Source of the DNA: CAWHJB01 sp963698715
Lineage (GTDB): Bacteria; Chloroflexota; Anaerolineae; Anaerolineales; UBA4823
NCBI GenBank assembly: GCA_963698715.1
Contig: CAVORW010000003.1
Location: forward strand, 620,001 to 684,000
Length of the DNA stretch: 64,000 nucleotides
Reading direction: 5' to 3'
The notes beneath the pieces are model-generated. The model ran no database searches, was not told the origin of the DNA, and worked only from the letters and a program-made list of their open reading frames with translations. Below are positions 52,574 through 62,800 of this stretch, in pieces. Position 1 is the first letter of the stretch; each line of letters begins with the position of its first letter. A program made the translations under genes and the position numbers.

Positions 52574-55500
52574 ATGTCATTTGTTCACCTGCATGTCCAT
52601 TCTGAATATTCGCTGCTGGATGGCTTCAGTAATATAAAGAAGCTGGTCAAACGCGCCAAGGAAATGGATATGCCGGCCCTGGCGCTGACCGACCACGGCA
52701 CGATGTTCGGGGTGATTGATTTTTACAATGCAGCTACTCAGGCGGGAATTAAACCTATCATCGGGGTGGAAGCCTATCTGGCTGCGCGGTCCATGTTGGA
52801 ACGCGATGCTCAGTTTGACAAGCGCTCCAGCCATTTACTGCTGTTGGCCGAAAACCAGGTCGGCTATCAGAACCTTCTGAAGATAGCCAGCGCTGCCCAG
52901 ATGGACGGATTTTATTATTATCCCCGGATTGATCATGAATTCCTGGCAGAGCATTCTGAAGGATTGATCTGCACCTCCGGGTGTATGGCGGCCGAAGTTC
53001 CACGCTTGATCAATCAGGGCAACCTTGAAACGGCTCAGAAGCAGCTGGATTGGTACTATGAGGTGTTCGGGAAGGATCGCTTTTTCCTTGAGCTGCAATC
53101 TCACGAGATCAGTGAACTTGAACAGATCAATAAGCATCTGCTTGCGCTTGGCCGCCGCTATGATGGGCGCTTTGTCGCCACCAACGACGTGCACTATGTC
53201 GACCGGGATGACGCGCGCTTGCAGGATATCTTGTTGGCAATCCAGACGGGTTGTGTGCTGACTGATCCGAACCGGATGCGCATGACCGATAATTCCTATT
53301 ATTTGCGCAGCCCGGAGGAGATGGCGCGGGTATTTGCAGAAGTACCGGAAGCGGTGAGCAATACGGTGCTGATCGCTGAACGCTGCAGCATTGACCTGGG
53401 ATTTAAGGGCTATCACCTGCCAGAGTTTGAAGTTCCAGATGGCTACACTCCAGACACTTACCTGCGCAAACTTTGCATCCAGGGTCTGGAGAAACGCTAT
53501 GGCTCACGCAAGGGTGAGGCTGAGATCCAGGAACGCCTGAATTATGAGCTCGATGTTATTCATCAGATGGGGTTCGATACCTATTTTTTGATTGTTTGGG
53601 ACTTGTGCCGGCATGCGCGTGCCGAAGGGATCTGGTATAACGCCCGCGGTTCAGCAGCTGGATCAATTGTGGCCTACTCACTGGAGATCACGCTTGTCGA
53701 TCCGATCGAACATAAGCTGATTTTTGAGCGGTTCTTAAATCCCGGACGTATTTCGATGCCGGATATTGACCTGGATTTCCGGGATGACCGTCGGGCTGAG
53801 ATGATGGAATATACCGCCCGAAAGTATGGCGATGATAAGGTGGCCCAGATCATCACCTTTGGCACCCTTGGTGCACGGGCCGCGATCCGAGATGTGGGCC
53901 GGGTGATGGATATCCCACTCTCGGAAGTTGATAAAGTCGCCAAGCTGGTGCCGAATATCCCTGGCAGGCCGATGAAAATCAGTGAGGCCCTGGAAGAGAT
54001 CACCGAGTTAAAACAGCTCTACACATCCACACCCTACTTGCAGGAATTGATCGATACCGCCAAAGATATGGAGGGGGTCGTCCGGAACGCGGGAACGCAT
54101 GCAGCCGGGGTAATTATCACCGATAAGCCCATCATTGAATATATCCCTCTTCACAGGCCAACCGGCAGTGCATCTGGCGACAGCCCGGTAAAAACGGTTA
54201 CCCAGTTCGAGATGTCAATCCTCGATTCGCTGGGTTTGCTTAAAGTGGATTTCCTGGGGCTGGCAACATTGACGATCATGGCCCGGGCCTGCGACTTGAT
54301 CAGCGAACGGCATGGCATCAAGTTCAACCTGCAAAATATCCCGACCGACGATCCTCAGACTTATGAGATGCTGGGTCGAGGTGAGACGGCCGGGGTGTTC
54401 CAGGTAGAGGGCTCCGGGATGCGGCGCTGGCTTATGCAGATGAAGCCCAAAAATCTGGATAACGTGATTGCAATGGTTGCACTCTTCCGGCCTGGTCCCA
54501 TGGATTTTATCCCAAGCTATATCAGCCGGATGCATGGGAAAGAAGCGGTAACCTATCGCCACCCATTGCAAGAACCGATCTTGAAAGAGACTTTCGGGAT
54601 TACGGTTTACCAGGAGCAGATCATGTACACAGCCATGAACCTGGCTGGTTACTCTGCTTCGGAAGCCGATAACTTGCGCAAGGGCGTGGCCAAGAAGAAA
54701 GCCGATGTCATTATTAAACATCGCAAGAAGTTCACCAGCGGGGCAGTTGAGCGCGGTATAGCGGAAGAAACGGCCAATGCCATCTTCGATGATTGGGAAG
54801 CTTTTGCCCGCTATGGTTTCCCCAAAGGTCATGCGGCTGACTACGGTGTCATTGCGGTTCAAACCGCTTACTTGAAATTAAATTACCCGGTCGAGTATAT
54901 GACCGCCTTACTGACGGTCAGTCAGAGCGATACCAATAAAGTCGCTCTGTATGTAGCCGACTGCCGGCGGATGGGTTTTGAAGTTGCGCCTCCAGATATT
55001 AACGCCAGCGGCTGGGATTTCACGATCGAAGACCAGGAGGACCAGCCAGCCATCATTCGCTTTGGGTTGGGTGCTGTCAAGAATGTCGGCCTGGGTCCGG
55101 TCGAAACGATCCTCGAGGCGCGCGCAGAGCGCCGGTTCAAAGATCTAAATGATTTTGCGAAAAGGGTCGATCTGCGCCACGTAGGTAAACGGGCCCTGGA
55201 AAGCCTGGTGAAAGTGGGGGCGTTGGACGAATTTGGCGTCCGGCCTGCGCTCCTGGAAGCCCTGGACAGAATTGTCGCCGTTAGCAGCTCTCATTTTCGG
55301 GCCGCCGAAATGGGCCAGATGAGCCTGTTTGGCGCCCATACGGGAGTGGTGGAGGAGATTATCTTGCCGCCTGTTACCGGGGAAATCAGCCGTCGGGAAG
55401 TGCTGAATTGGGAGCGTGAGCTGATCGGCTTGTATGTCTCCGATCATCCTCTGCGCCCAATTATGAACGAATTGACCCAGGCGGTCAGCCACTTTTCGGG

Positions 55501-56662
55501 CCAGCTATCGGAAGCAGTCGATAAGGAACGCGTGCGAGTAGCCGGACTGATCGTTCGTATTCGCCACCATCAGAGTAAGGCGGGCAAACCCATGGGGTTT
55601 GTAGCTCTGGAGGATCTGCAGGGCACGATTGAACTGGTGATCTTCCCGCGCACCTGGACCCAGTATGCCGACATGATCCGGCACGATACGATTGTCCTGG
55701 TAGATGGCAAAGTCGATATGGCTGGGGCGGAGCCCAAGGTGCTGGTGGACAGCATCACGACTGAATTCAAGATGACCACCTCGCTGGACCCGCAGCCTAT
55801 CAATGCTTTTAGGGCCGAGCTCGACTGGCCGGATGACGATGAGCCCGATAGTCCCGAAGACAGCTTGCCGGCCGTTCAATCACCCGCCCGCCAGCGGATC
55901 GGCGAAATTTCGCCATCCGTGCCCGCGAGGGGCCATCTCCAGAATAACGATCCTGATGATTGGGAGGACGGGCCGCCGCCCCCGGATGCCTTCCCGCCCA
56001 ACTCACCGTATACCCCACCTTCCGGTTACCATAAAAGTTCCAAACCAGATCTGGTGGCTGAAAAAACTTCATCTGCTGAGCATGCTAAGGGGCAGTCCCT
56101 GCCGGGCGAGGCTGCCATGCCTGAGCCTGAAACCAGCCTGGCGAAGCCGGCCTCCATTCAGCCTGAGATGGACGGTCAGGAAAAGGCCCCAGCCGGCACT
56201 GGCCAGATCACAATCGCTAGGTCTGCCAGCCCCGAACCGATCCGGCAAAACGTTCTGGCGAGCGAACCCAGCCCGGCGACTGTTCCTGCTCCCCAGAAGG
56301 GACCCTCATTGGCTGATCCCATAAAAGAGCCAGCTCAGGTTGATTCCCACTTAAAACCGCCAGCCTTTCTGGCCAGCCCTGCCATCCAAAGCGAAGATAG
56401 TGGCAATCTTCATATGATCACTGTGGTACTGCGCTCTACCGGCGATAAGACCCGCGATGTGCTCCGCCTTCGGCGAATACATGGGATCATCACATCCTAT
56501 CCGGGGAACGACCGTTTCTCATTCCATGTATTCGAACGCGGGCGCGGCTATCTGTTGGAGTTTCCCAATTTTACCGCCGGGTATTGCCCGGAATTAATGC
56601 ACCGTCTGACTTCTCTGGTCGGCCCGGAAAATGTGCGGGCTGAACCAATTCCGATACTCTAG
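52574..56662 (+). CDS. dnaE: DNA polymerase III alpha subunit (DnaE)
   Basis: A 1,362-residue replicative polymerase. The N-terminal PHP domain starts VHLHVHSEYSLLDG and has the metal-site elements ALTDHGTMFG and ASGCMAAE-like TSGCMAAEVPR. The palm has PDIDLDF (about 395-401) with two catalytic Asp, and the third Asp lies in LLKVDFLGL. The tandem HhH, beta-clamp-side and OB domains follow to about 1085. Then comes an unusually long Pro/Ser/Glu-rich linker (about 1085-1275) and a compact C-terminal domain (ITVVLRSTGDKTRDVLRL to the end) as in tau-binding tails. No ribosome-binding site precedes the ATG. Confidence 0.94.
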   Translation: MSFVHLHVHSEYSLLDGFSNIKKLVKRAKEMDMPALALTDHGTMFGVIDFYNAATQAGIKPIIGVEAYLAARSMLERDAQFDKRSSHLLLLAENQVGYQNLLKIASAAQMDGFYYYPRIDHEFLAEHSEGLICTSGCMAAEVPRLINQGNLETAQKQLDWYYEVFGKDRFFLELQSHEISELEQINKHLLALGRRYDGRFVATNDVHYVDRDDARLQDILLAIQTGCVLTDPNRMRMTDNSYYLRSPEEMARVFAEVPEAVSNTVLIAERCSIDLGFKGYHLPEFEVPDGYTPDTYLRKLCIQGLEKRYGSRKGEAEIQERLNYELDVIHQMGFDTYFLIVWDLCRHARAEGIWYNARGSAAGSIVAYSLEITLVDPIEHKLIFERFLNPGRISMPDIDLDFRDDRRAEMMEYTARKYGDDKVAQIITFGTLGARAAIRDVGRVMDIPLSEVDKVAKLVPNIPGRPMKISEALEEITELKQLYTSTPYLQELIDTAKDMEGVVRNAGTHAAGVIITDKPIIEYIPLHRPTGSASGDSPVKTVTQFEMSILDSLGLLKVDFLGLATLTIMARACDLISERHGIKFNLQNIPTDDPQTYEMLGRGETAGVFQVEGSGMRRWLMQMKPKNLDNVIAMVALFRPGPMDFIPSYISRMHGKEAVTYRHPLQEPILKETFGITVYQEQIMYTAMNLAGYSASEADNLRKGVAKKKADVIIKHRKKFTSGAVERGIAEETANAIFDDWEAFARYGFPKGHAADYGVIAVQTAYLKLNYPVEYMTALLTVSQSDTNKVALYVADCRRMGFEVAPPDINASGWDFTIEDQEDQPAIIRFGLGAVKNVGLGPVETILEARAERRFKDLNDFAKRVDLRHVGKRALESLVKVGALDEFGVRPALLEALDRIVAVSSSHFRAAEMGQMSLFGAHTGVVEEIILPPVTGEISRREVLNWERELIGLYVSDHPLRPIMNELTQAVSHFSGQLSEAVDKERVRVAGLIVRIRHHQSKAGKPMGFVALEDLQGTIELVIFPRTWTQYADMIRHDTIVLVDGKVDMAGAEPKVLVDSITTEFKMTTSLDPQPINAFRAELDWPDDDEPDSPEDSLPAVQSPARQRIGEISPSVPARGHLQNNDPDDWEDGPPPPDAFPPNSPYTPPSGYHKSSKPDLVAEKTSSAEHAKGQSLPGEAAMPEPETSLAKPASIQPEMDGQEKAPAGTGQITIARSASPEPIRQNVLASEPSPATVPAPQKGPSLADPIKEPAQVDSHLKPPAFLASPAIQSEDSGNLHMITVVLRSTGDKTRDVLRLRRIHGIITSYPGNDRFSFHVFERGRGYLLEFPNFTAGYCPELMHRLTSLVGPENVRAEPIPIL

Positions 56663-56687
56663 CAGGAGTCTTAAGGGAGAGACAAAT

Positions 56688-56729
56688 CCGCGTGATTTTG
56701 CCGCACGATCGTGCGGCAAAATCACGCGG
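56688..56729. terminator. 42-bp perfect palindrome between converging dnaE and pfp
   Basis: Positions 56688-56708 and 56709-56729 are perfectly complementary (halves begin CCGCGTGATTTTGCC). It lies 26 nt after dnaE and 39 nt after the end of the opposite gene. It can serve as a bidirectional terminator; the plus strand continues with a T/C-rich run. Confidence 0.75.
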
Positions 56730-56767
56730 TTCTCTTTTCTGTCCCTTCGGTAGGGGGCAATTCGTCA

Positions 56768-57970
56768 TTACTCGCTGGTCATGATGAACAGCGGTTTCAT
56801 TTCAAAGCTTTTGTAATGGGGGCGCAGACGGTCGGTATTGTAGTGTTTCTCTACATTGACCAGCTTTTTGGTGCTGGTAACAACATCGATCGGCATATTA
56901 TCGTAGCGACCATTTTTCAATACGACCAGGCGACCATGAATTCCCTGCAGGATCAAGTCAAGCGCCAGATTGCCGTAAGCCATCGGAACGATTGAATCGA
57001 TCGCATCCGGGTCGCCACCGCGCACCAGATACCCTAACTTTTGGGTAATGATGTTGATCGGTTTGTCGTGGTTATACTTGGAGGAAAGTTCTTTGATCTT
57101 GGCGGAAACGAATTCCCCGATACCCCCCAATTTAGCATGCCCGTAAGCGTCCTTGGTGGCGTTGGTAAAAACCATATCGATGCCCGCAAATGTCGCGCCC
57201 TCTGAAACCAAAACCACCGAGTACTTGGATGGGTTTTTATTGCGATCCTCCACCAGCAGCTCGGTCAGGCGCTCGATGTTAAACTGGTGTTCTGGAATTA
57301 CACATCGATTGGCAGCGCCTGCCATAGTGGGCAACATGGCGGTAAAACCAGCATAGCGTCCAAAGACTTCCAGGACCAGGATACGTTCGTGTGAGCCAGC
57401 AGAGGTGCGCAGGCTATTGGTCATATTGATCGTCCGGGTTACACAGGTGCTGAAGCCGATACAGTAATCGGTCCCGGGCACATCGTTGTCCATCGTCTTG
57501 GGGATCGCGACCACTTTTACGCCTTTTTTGTACAGATGAACGCCATACGAGAGGGTATCATCCCCACCGATCGGGATCAAATAATCCACTCCCAGGAACT
57601 CCAGATTCTTCATCACTTCCGGAGTCAGGTCATTCATTTCTTCGGTGTACAGATCTTTCAGATGTTCAGGGACCGCGCTCTTGGAAACATGACTTGGGCG
57701 GGTCCTTGACGTATGCAAGAACGTCCCGCCAGTCCGGCCAGCTTTATTGACGATGTCCTCAGTCAGCAGCTGGTAGTTAGCGCTGTTATCCGCTTTTGGA
57801 TCGCGCACAACTTCGACCAGCCCTTTCCAGCCGCGGCGAAGGCCAATGACTTCGTAGCCTTCTCGCAGCGCCCGAAAGGTGACCGCCCGAATTGCAGGGT
57901 TAAGTCCGGGGACATCGCCGCCGCCGGTCAAAATCGCGATGACGCCCTTTTTGGTTTTAATATTTACCAT
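56768..57970 (-). CDS. pfp: 6-phosphofructokinase, pyrophosphate-dependent type
   Basis: A 400-residue phosphofructokinase. It has the nucleotide/PPi loop TGGGDVPGLNPAI, GGDD at 135-138 and PKTMDND at 157-163, and the substrate site VFGRYAG. ATP-dependent PfkA has Gly at the positions equivalent to Asp138 (GGDG) and Lys158 (PGT). The Asp and Lys seen here are the established marks of PPi-dependent enzymes. The enzyme therefore probably works reversibly in glycolysis and gluconeogenesis using PPi. GGAGG precedes the ATG. It converges on dnaE and is followed upstream by the mutase gene on the same strand. Confidence 0.9.
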   Translation of the reverse strand: MVNIKTKKGVIAILTGGGDVPGLNPAIRAVTFRALREGYEVIGLRRGWKGLVEVVRDPKADNSANYQLLTEDIVNKAGRTGGTFLHTSRTRPSHVSKSAVPEHLKDLYTEEMNDLTPEVMKNLEFLGVDYLIPIGGDDTLSYGVHLYKKGVKVVAIPKTMDNDVPGTDYCIGFSTCVTRTINMTNSLRTSAGSHERILVLEVFGRYAGFTAMLPTMAGAANRCVIPEHQFNIERLTELLVEDRNKNPSKYSVVLVSEGATFAGIDMVFTNATKDAYGHAKLGGIGEFVSAKIKELSSKYNHDKPINIITQKLGYLVRGGDPDAIDSIVPMAYGNLALDLILQGIHGRLVVLKNGRYDNMPIDVVTSTKKLVNVEKHYNTDRLRPHYKSFEMKPLFIMTSE

Positions 57971-58071
57971 GCTGAAACCTCCAAATGAGAATGGTTTGTA
58001 TCTACTCGGATCCCCGTAGGCAGGATGCTGTGATTCTCCAGCATGAACCGGGTAGCTACATTTTCTTTAGT

Positions 58072-59751
58072 TTAGATCCAGGTCGGTTCTTCATATGTGC
58101 CGAACACATCCCTCATGATTGCCACAATCTCGCCCAGGGTTGCATAGGCTCGGACGGCTTCCAGGATATGCGGCATTGTGTTTTCGGTTCCCTGGCAGGC
58201 GAGCCGCAGCCGATCAAGGGTCTGGCCCAGGTGGCCTTGGTCACGCTCAGCCCGGTTATTTTTAAGACGTTGGATTTGGCGTTTGTAACCCTCCGGGTCC
58301 ATCTCCAGGATCGGGATGCGGATCGGAGCCTTTTCGGTATAAGCGTTGACTCCCACGATCTTGCGTTGGCTGGCATCAATCTCGCGCTGGTAGCGGTAAG
58401 CTGCGTCGGAAATCTCACTTTGGAAGAAACCCTTATCAATGGCAGGCAGCACACCCCCTAATTCCTCTATCCGCTTGAAATAATCGTAGGCCTGGGCTTC
58501 GATCCGGTTGGTTTGAGCCTCGACGAAAAAAGAGCCTGCCAGAGGATCGATGGTGTTAATAACCCCCGATTCTTCAGCAATCACCTGTTGGGTACGTAAG
58601 GCAACAGTCACGGCATGTTCGGAAGGCAGCGCCAGGGCCTCATCCATGCTGTTGGTATGCAAAGATTGGGTTCCGCCCAGCACAGCAGCCAACGCTTGGA
58701 TGGCGACCCGGACAATATTGTTCTCCGGCTGTTGAGCGGTCAGCGATACACCAGCCGTTTGAGTATGGAAACGCATCAACCACGAGCGAGGATTTTTAGC
58801 GCCAAAGGTATTGCGCAGCTCACGAGCCCAGATTCGCCTGGCGGCACGATATTTGGCGATCTCCTCAAAAAAATCGTTATGGGCGTTGAAAAAGAAAGAC
58901 AGACGGGGCGCAAAATCATCCACGGAGATCCCGCGTTCCAGCCCCCAGCGAACATACTCGAACCCATTCACCAGGGTAAATGCCAGTTCCTGGGCAGCGG
59001 TGGATCCGGCTTCACGGATATGATAGCCAGAGATGCTGATCGTGTTCCATTGCGGCACAGTCCGAGTGCCGTACTCGATCGTATCCACAACCAGCCGCAT
59101 GGAAGGTTCGGGTGGGAAGATGTATTCCTTCTGGGCGATGTATTCCTTTAAAATATCATTCTGGAGAGTGCCTCGCAGCCGGTCGGGACGGACACCCTGT
59201 TTTTCGGCTGCTGCGATGTACATCGCCCAGACAATGGCTGCCGGTGAGTTGATAGTCATACTGGTGGAAACTTTTTCCAAGGGGATATCGCTCAGCAGAA
59301 TTTCCATATCCCTCAGGGAGGATACAGCTACCCCGCATTTTCCGAATTCGCCCAGCGATTCGGGTTCATCCGTGTCATACCCCATTAGAGTAGGCAGGTC
59401 GAAGGCAATTGAAAGACCGGTTTGGCCTTGCTGCAAGAGATACTTGAAACGCTGGTTGGTCTCCTCAGCCGTGCCAAATCCGGCGAACATCCGCATCGTC
59501 CACAGCCGGCTGCGGTGCATGGTGGGATGGACCCCGCGCGTAAAGGGATACTCACCGGGTAGACCCAGGTCTCGGGAGTAGTCCATATCAGCTACATCGA
59601 GCGGAGTGTAAATTCGCTCGATCGGTTCCGAGGAAGTCGTTAAATATTCCGATTTGCTTTCAGGCATTCGGCCAAGGTTGTGCTGCAGAGTGGTTTCTTC
59701 CCACTTTTCCAGCAATTGGCGCAATTCATCGAGCTGTTTACGGTCGTACAT
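58072..59751 (-). CDS. Methylmalonyl-CoA mutase, catalytic large subunit
   Basis: A 559-residue TIM-barrel subunit with no B12 domain, which is encoded separately at 40247. It has YPFTRGVHPTMHRSRLWTMR with the CoA/substrate Tyr and Arg, GQTGLSIAFDLPTLMGYD, STSMTINSPAAIVWAMY, and NISISGYHIREAG-like NTISISGYHIREAGST. The barrel catalytic His and RFHTQTAG, PENNIVRVA and TQSLHTNSMDEAL are all present. AAGGAGAGG lies before ATG 59751, so the longer frame to 59775 is not used. The extended -10 TGTTATACT on the minus strand (complement 59785-59793) is a good promoter. It links propionyl-CoA or succinyl-CoA metabolism. Confidence 0.93.
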   Translation of the reverse strand: MYDRKQLDELRQLLEKWEETTLQHNLGRMPESKSEYLTTSSEPIERIYTPLDVADMDYSRDLGLPGEYPFTRGVHPTMHRSRLWTMRMFAGFGTAEETNQRFKYLLQQGQTGLSIAFDLPTLMGYDTDEPESLGEFGKCGVAVSSLRDMEILLSDIPLEKVSTSMTINSPAAIVWAMYIAAAEKQGVRPDRLRGTLQNDILKEYIAQKEYIFPPEPSMRLVVDTIEYGTRTVPQWNTISISGYHIREAGSTAAQELAFTLVNGFEYVRWGLERGISVDDFAPRLSFFFNAHNDFFEEIAKYRAARRIWARELRNTFGAKNPRSWLMRFHTQTAGVSLTAQQPENNIVRVAIQALAAVLGGTQSLHTNSMDEALALPSEHAVTVALRTQQVIAEESGVINTIDPLAGSFFVEAQTNRIEAQAYDYFKRIEELGGVLPAIDKGFFQSEISDAAYRYQREIDASQRKIVGVNAYTEKAPIRIPILEMDPEGYKRQIQRLKNNRAERDQGHLGQTLDRLRLACQGTENTMPHILEAVRAYATLGEIVAIMRDVFGTYEEPTWI

Positions 59752-59784
59752 AATCCTCTCCTTAGGTGATCCCAACGGAGGGCA

Positions 59785-59793
59785 AGTATAACA
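59785..59793 (-). promoter_or_regulatory. Extended -10 promoter of the mutase large-subunit gene
   Basis: TGTTATACT on the minus strand, 34 nt before the ATG at 59751. The -35 is weak. Confidence 0.5.
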
Positions 59794-59826
59794 ATTACAA
59801 TCAGTTGGCGGACAATCCGGAGACGA

Positions 59827-62800
59827 TTATAGCACGGGCTTTAGCCAGACGGTGAAGTTACTGCCCACTCCAGGCGTACTCTCAACGGTTATTTTCCCCC
59901 CCATACGTTGGATGATTTCTTTTGAGATCGCTAGCCCAAGGCCGGTGCCGGCCGCGCCGGTTTGGTAGCTGGCAGAACCGCGGTAAAAACGCTCAAAGAT
60001 CTCATCAATTTCAGTTGGAAGAATGCCGACCCCGGTATCCTGGACCGAGATGGTCACCCATTTGGCGCTGTTTTCTCGATTCAAACCCGTATTGACCTGA
60101 ATCCCGCCTTCCGCCGGGGTATAGTTGAAGGCATTGGTAAGCAGATTTGAGAGCACTTGTGAGAGCAGCCGAGGGTCGGCGTAGACCAGGGGCAGATCCT
60201 GCACCAATCCGCAGGTCAGCGAGAGCCGCTTCATAGCAGCGATGGATTGTCGGTCGCTGGTCAGTTCACAGGCCAGATGCTGCAAGTCAATAGGCGACAT
60301 ACTGATTGGAACGCGCCCGCCTTCCAGGCGTGAGATCGTCAGTAGATCCTCGATCAAGTGCGTTAACCGCTCTGTCTCTCGCTGGAGTGTATTCAGGTAG
60401 CTTTGACCTCTGGCTGGATCACTCATATTCGAAAGCAGATCCAGATAGATGGTCAAATTGGTCAGCGGCGTGCGCAGTTCGTGAGAGACATCTGAAACAA
60501 ACTTGGATTTCATCTGGTCAAGATCGCGAAAACGGGTCACATCCCGAAAGCCAATGACAAGCCCAGGCCATTGTTCCAGGTTGCCATGGCGGGAGGCAAG
60601 CGCCTGGTAGGCGCGACCCTCTACATCCAGAACTGCATTCTCGTCCGGCTTGTCACCAATTTTCACATGGGCCAGAAATTCTCGATTGAATAAATCTATA
60701 CCGGCTTGCTGCGCCTGGATCAGGAGAGTCTCGCCCGCCGGATTAGCTTGCACCAGGCGGTCCGCCTCGTCGAGTACAAAAACTGCATCCGGCACCGAGA
60801 CCAGGATGCGCTCGATGCGCTCTTTAGCAGCCTGAAGCTCGGCCGTACGTTCCTTCACTCGATCTTCCAATTCAGAGGTGTGCTTTTGAAGATCTCGGAA
60901 TAATTGGGCATTTTGTATGGCGGTCGCGGCTGTTGCCGCGAATGCCTGCAGGTGGCGAATCAACTCCTGGTCGAAGTAATTGGGCTGGTCGCTATTAAGA
61001 TTGAGGAAACCGATCGTCTGGCCCTGGGTGATGAGCGGAGCACCGGCGTAGGAAAGAATCCAGGAGCTTGGCTCAAGGTTGACCCATTCTGGCTCAGTGC
61101 GTGTATCCGAGATCAACAAAGGCAGTCCGGTGGTGTACATTTCATTGAGCGAGTGGGTCTTTAGCGAGAGATTGGTGCCGCCCACAATGCGTTTTGGAGA
61201 CGGAGATTCATGGCGATCAATCAAGCGCGCCACTCTGGCCCGCTGATTTTCTACCAACATTAAATTGACTGACCGGCAGGGCAGCACCCGTGAAGTTTCT
61301 AGCAGGATTTCATCCAGGACTTCATCCAGGTCGAGGCTGCTGTTCAATGCAGCGGTTGCTTGCGTCAGTGCTTCAGCCACTTTATGTTGATTTCGTTCTG
61401 CTTGATAGAGACGGGCATTTTGGAGAGAAATCGCCAGGGTATGAGTGACCGTTTGAGCTAATTGGATGAACTCGGCATTAATTTTCTTTGGCTGGACAAA
61501 ATAGAAACCCAGTATCCCCATCGGCTGGTTTTGGTATTTTATCGGCAGCAACATCAAGGCGTGGATATTGTCCTTCTTCATCCAGCTTAGATGTGGATGC
61601 TCAGATTGGTCCATGTCTTCGATGCATGTCGGCGCCAGGATCAGGGATGCAGGCTTGGTTTCGGCGAAATATTCCAGGAACTGTCGTCGATGGTTTTCTG
61701 AAAGATTGAGGGTAATTACTTCGGTCAGATTCAGAGTCTGGTTGTCGATCAGGTAAATCCCACTGGCATCTGCAGATAATAGTTGCTGACTGGCAGTCAG
61801 TATGGCGGGCATTAAGCTCTGCGGCTCGTGGATTTGGACCATTTCGGTCGTAAGCTGGCTGAGGGTCAACAGCTGGCGTTCATACTCATAGCGCTGGGTG
61901 ACATCCCGAATGCTGCTGACGATAAATGAGGCCTGATTAACTGGGTCCGAGGCGAGGGCCGCTTGCAGCGATAAGGTGATGGTCGATCCATCTTGTACGG
62001 GCTGGTCAAACTCAGTTGTGATCTGGCTGGTGGATAGCTGTTTGCGGCTCTCTTCACTGAGAAAAATTGCCGCCTGATTTGGGGGCAGGAACGACATGAC
62101 ATTTTTCCCGACAATTTCAGCCGGCTTAAGTCCCACCATATCCGTGATGGTTGGATTGGCATACACGATCCGTCCACGCGTATCGCTGATCAGCAGCCCA
62201 TCATGCATGGTCTCTACTGCAGTTTGCAAAATCAATTGCTGGCGTCGGGCTTCCAGGCTTACTAGAGCATAGGCCAGGTCGTCTGCCAGCTCCTGGAGCA
62301 GATCAATTTCGTCTTTCTCAAAGGCTTTGACTTGGGCGCTGTAAACACTCAGAATCCCCAGCACCAGCCCGGAATGGCGCATTGGAAATGTGGCAGATGA
62401 TGAGAAACCGCTATTGAGCGCGGCTTGCCGCCAGGTAGGAAATGAGTTTTCCTGACGGATATCAGCCAAAAGTGTTTGTTTGCCAGTTCGAGCGACAGCA
62501 TAAGCAGGAGTGGCTGGAACCGATCCGGTTCGATCTGGCTGGCTGCTGAACTCAATCAATGTCAATTGATCGGCTTTCTGACCTGCGACCGCCGCAAGCT
62601 GAACGATCGGGAATTCTGAATCCAGGGTTCCAATCCAGACCATAGGATAGCTGCGCCCGATCTCCAGCAACTGGCATGCTTGTTCAAGCAGTGTTTTGGG
62701 GTCTTTAGCACGCACGACCAGCTGGTTAATTTGGCTGAGGGTGCGCAGCAGGCTTTGTTGGTAGCGTGCCTGGGCTTCGAGTTGCAGCCGGCTGGAAAAA

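Noticed and set aside
54215..54862. A 215-codon minus-strand open frame inside dnaE
   Set aside because: Antisense to the polymerase palm region, with no family resemblance.
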